NCBI RefSeq assembly: GCF_018861045.1
Contig: NZ_JAHKQJ010000002.1
Span: forward strand, 186,001-250,000
Reading direction: 5' to 3'
Origin: Octadecabacter sp. B2R22
Lineage (GTDB): Bacteria; Pseudomonadota; Alphaproteobacteria; Rhodobacterales; Rhodobacteraceae
DNA length: 64,000 bases
In this document: one piece after another, positions 63,641 to 64,000 of the stretch
Position numbering within the stretch: position 1 is the stretch's first letter
Layout of the letters: the number at the start of each line of letters is the position of its first letter
Notes under the pieces: generated by a model
Told to the model about the DNA's origin: nothing
The model's input: only the letters and a program-made list of their open reading frames with translations
The model's database searches: none
Made by a program: the position numbers and the translations under genes

Positions 63641-63681
63641 TCAACATACGGCCCGTGTTCGAGTGATGAAGGGCTGCCTGC

Positions 63682-64000
63682 TTAGTGGCTGCCAGGGCCG
63701 AAGTCGGCGGATGTGACGCTGCCGTCTTCGTTTTTGTCCAGCATGGCGAACCAGCCTGTGCTGCCTGCAACGAATTCTTCGCGTGTGACGTTGCCGTCGC
63801 CATCTGTGTCATTGAAGGTCAGCGTCATGCCTTCCATCATACGACCACCGCCATTGCCGTTGCCGTGACCGCCTGCATTGGCTTCCATGTCGGCTGCGCG
63901 GGTTTCATCGAATTGGGCGTATTCTTCGGCGTTCAGCAGGTCGTTTTCATCGTTGTCAAACATGTTGAAAACCATGTCGCGCCGCTCCGTGATTTCTTCA
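63682..64000 (-). CDS. EF-hand calcium-binding protein (partial)
   Basis: A minus-strand gene cut by the right edge: the frame continues coding-like upstream of the first in-window Met (residues EEITERRD before it). Three EF-hand-like loops are visible: DNDENDLLNAEEY, DTDGDGNVTREEF and DKNEDGSVTSADF, each with acidic positions 1, 3, 5 and 12 or close. It probably has a signal peptide and more EF-hands outside the window. Calcium binding is expected; role unknown. Confidence 0.82.
   Translation of the reverse strand, partial: EEITERRDMVFNMFDNDENDLLNAEEYAQFDETRAADMEANAGGHGNGNGGGRMMEGMTLTFNDTDGDGNVTREEFVAGSTGWFAMLDKNEDGSVTSADFGPGSH

Overview
The window is chromosomal DNA from an alphaproteobacterium of the Rhodobacterales, most likely the marine Roseobacter group. 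Supporting signs are the dense, moderately GC-rich coding, a near-complete block of TCA-cycle and ethylmalonyl-CoA (EMC) pathway genes in an order that, from memory, resembles Rhodobacter sphaeroides, a LuxR/LuxI pair, an H-NS/HvrA-type protein, a dimethylglycine-dehydrogenase-like flavoprotein, and many small secreted proteins typical of the group. The genus cannot be fixed from the sequence alone. I found no rRNA, tRNA, CRISPR array, insertion sequence or prophage, so this is ordinary core chromosome.

Layout. 1-20 kb is central carbon metabolism: sucD (cut by the left edge), sucC and mdh on the minus strand; then a permease, a malyl-CoA thioesterase-like gene, an NnrU-like membrane protein, a DUF1737 protein, mesaconyl-CoA hydratase and sdhC-sdhD-sdhA-(three small exported proteins)-sdhB on the plus strand; then deoD, an H-NS-like protein, ethylmalonyl-CoA mutase, an acyltransferase and crotonyl-CoA carboxylase/reductase. 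Four EMC enzymes thus sit beside the TCA enzymes that receive their products. 19-23 kb is a quorum-sensing unit (small protein, luxR, luxI), then a RecD-like helicase and a short-chain dehydrogenase. 23-31.5 kb is a TauE/TIGR02186 pair and a BMP-type nucleoside ABC transporter with its own purine nucleoside phosphorylase. 31.5-41.3 kb is mixed housekeeping (rimI, tsaB, nfuA, usp, trpS, murJ) with a tandem pair of small secreted proteins, a possible structured RNA and a rhomboid-like protein lacking catalytic residues. 41.4-48.6 kb holds glnD, an LpoA-like lipoprotein, rsmI, yraN, gshB and an esterase. 48.6-64 kb holds a ComM-like ATPase, a GST, two cobalamin genes, coaBC-dut-ThiF-like-peptidase, an M3 oligopeptidase, a hydroxyacid dehydrogenase, a lipase, a large flavoprotein and an EF-hand protein cut by the right edge.

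The most interesting regulatory signal is a two-part operator found only upstream of sucC (2022-2058) and sdhC (7361-7397): two TGTGATCAC(A/T) elements whose centres are exactly 21 bp apart, arranged as an inverted repeat with an 11-bp spacer. This suggests one regulator, not identifiable in this window, joins succinyl-CoA synthetase and succinate dehydrogenase, the two steps around succinate. Other leads are a CtrA-type site and a palindrome before the luxR unit, a 9-10-9 bp inverted repeat before the malyl-CoA thioesterase-like gene, the small exported genes inside the sdh operon, and a membrane-anchored ThiF-like protein overlapping a gene with LAS-metallopeptidase ligands.
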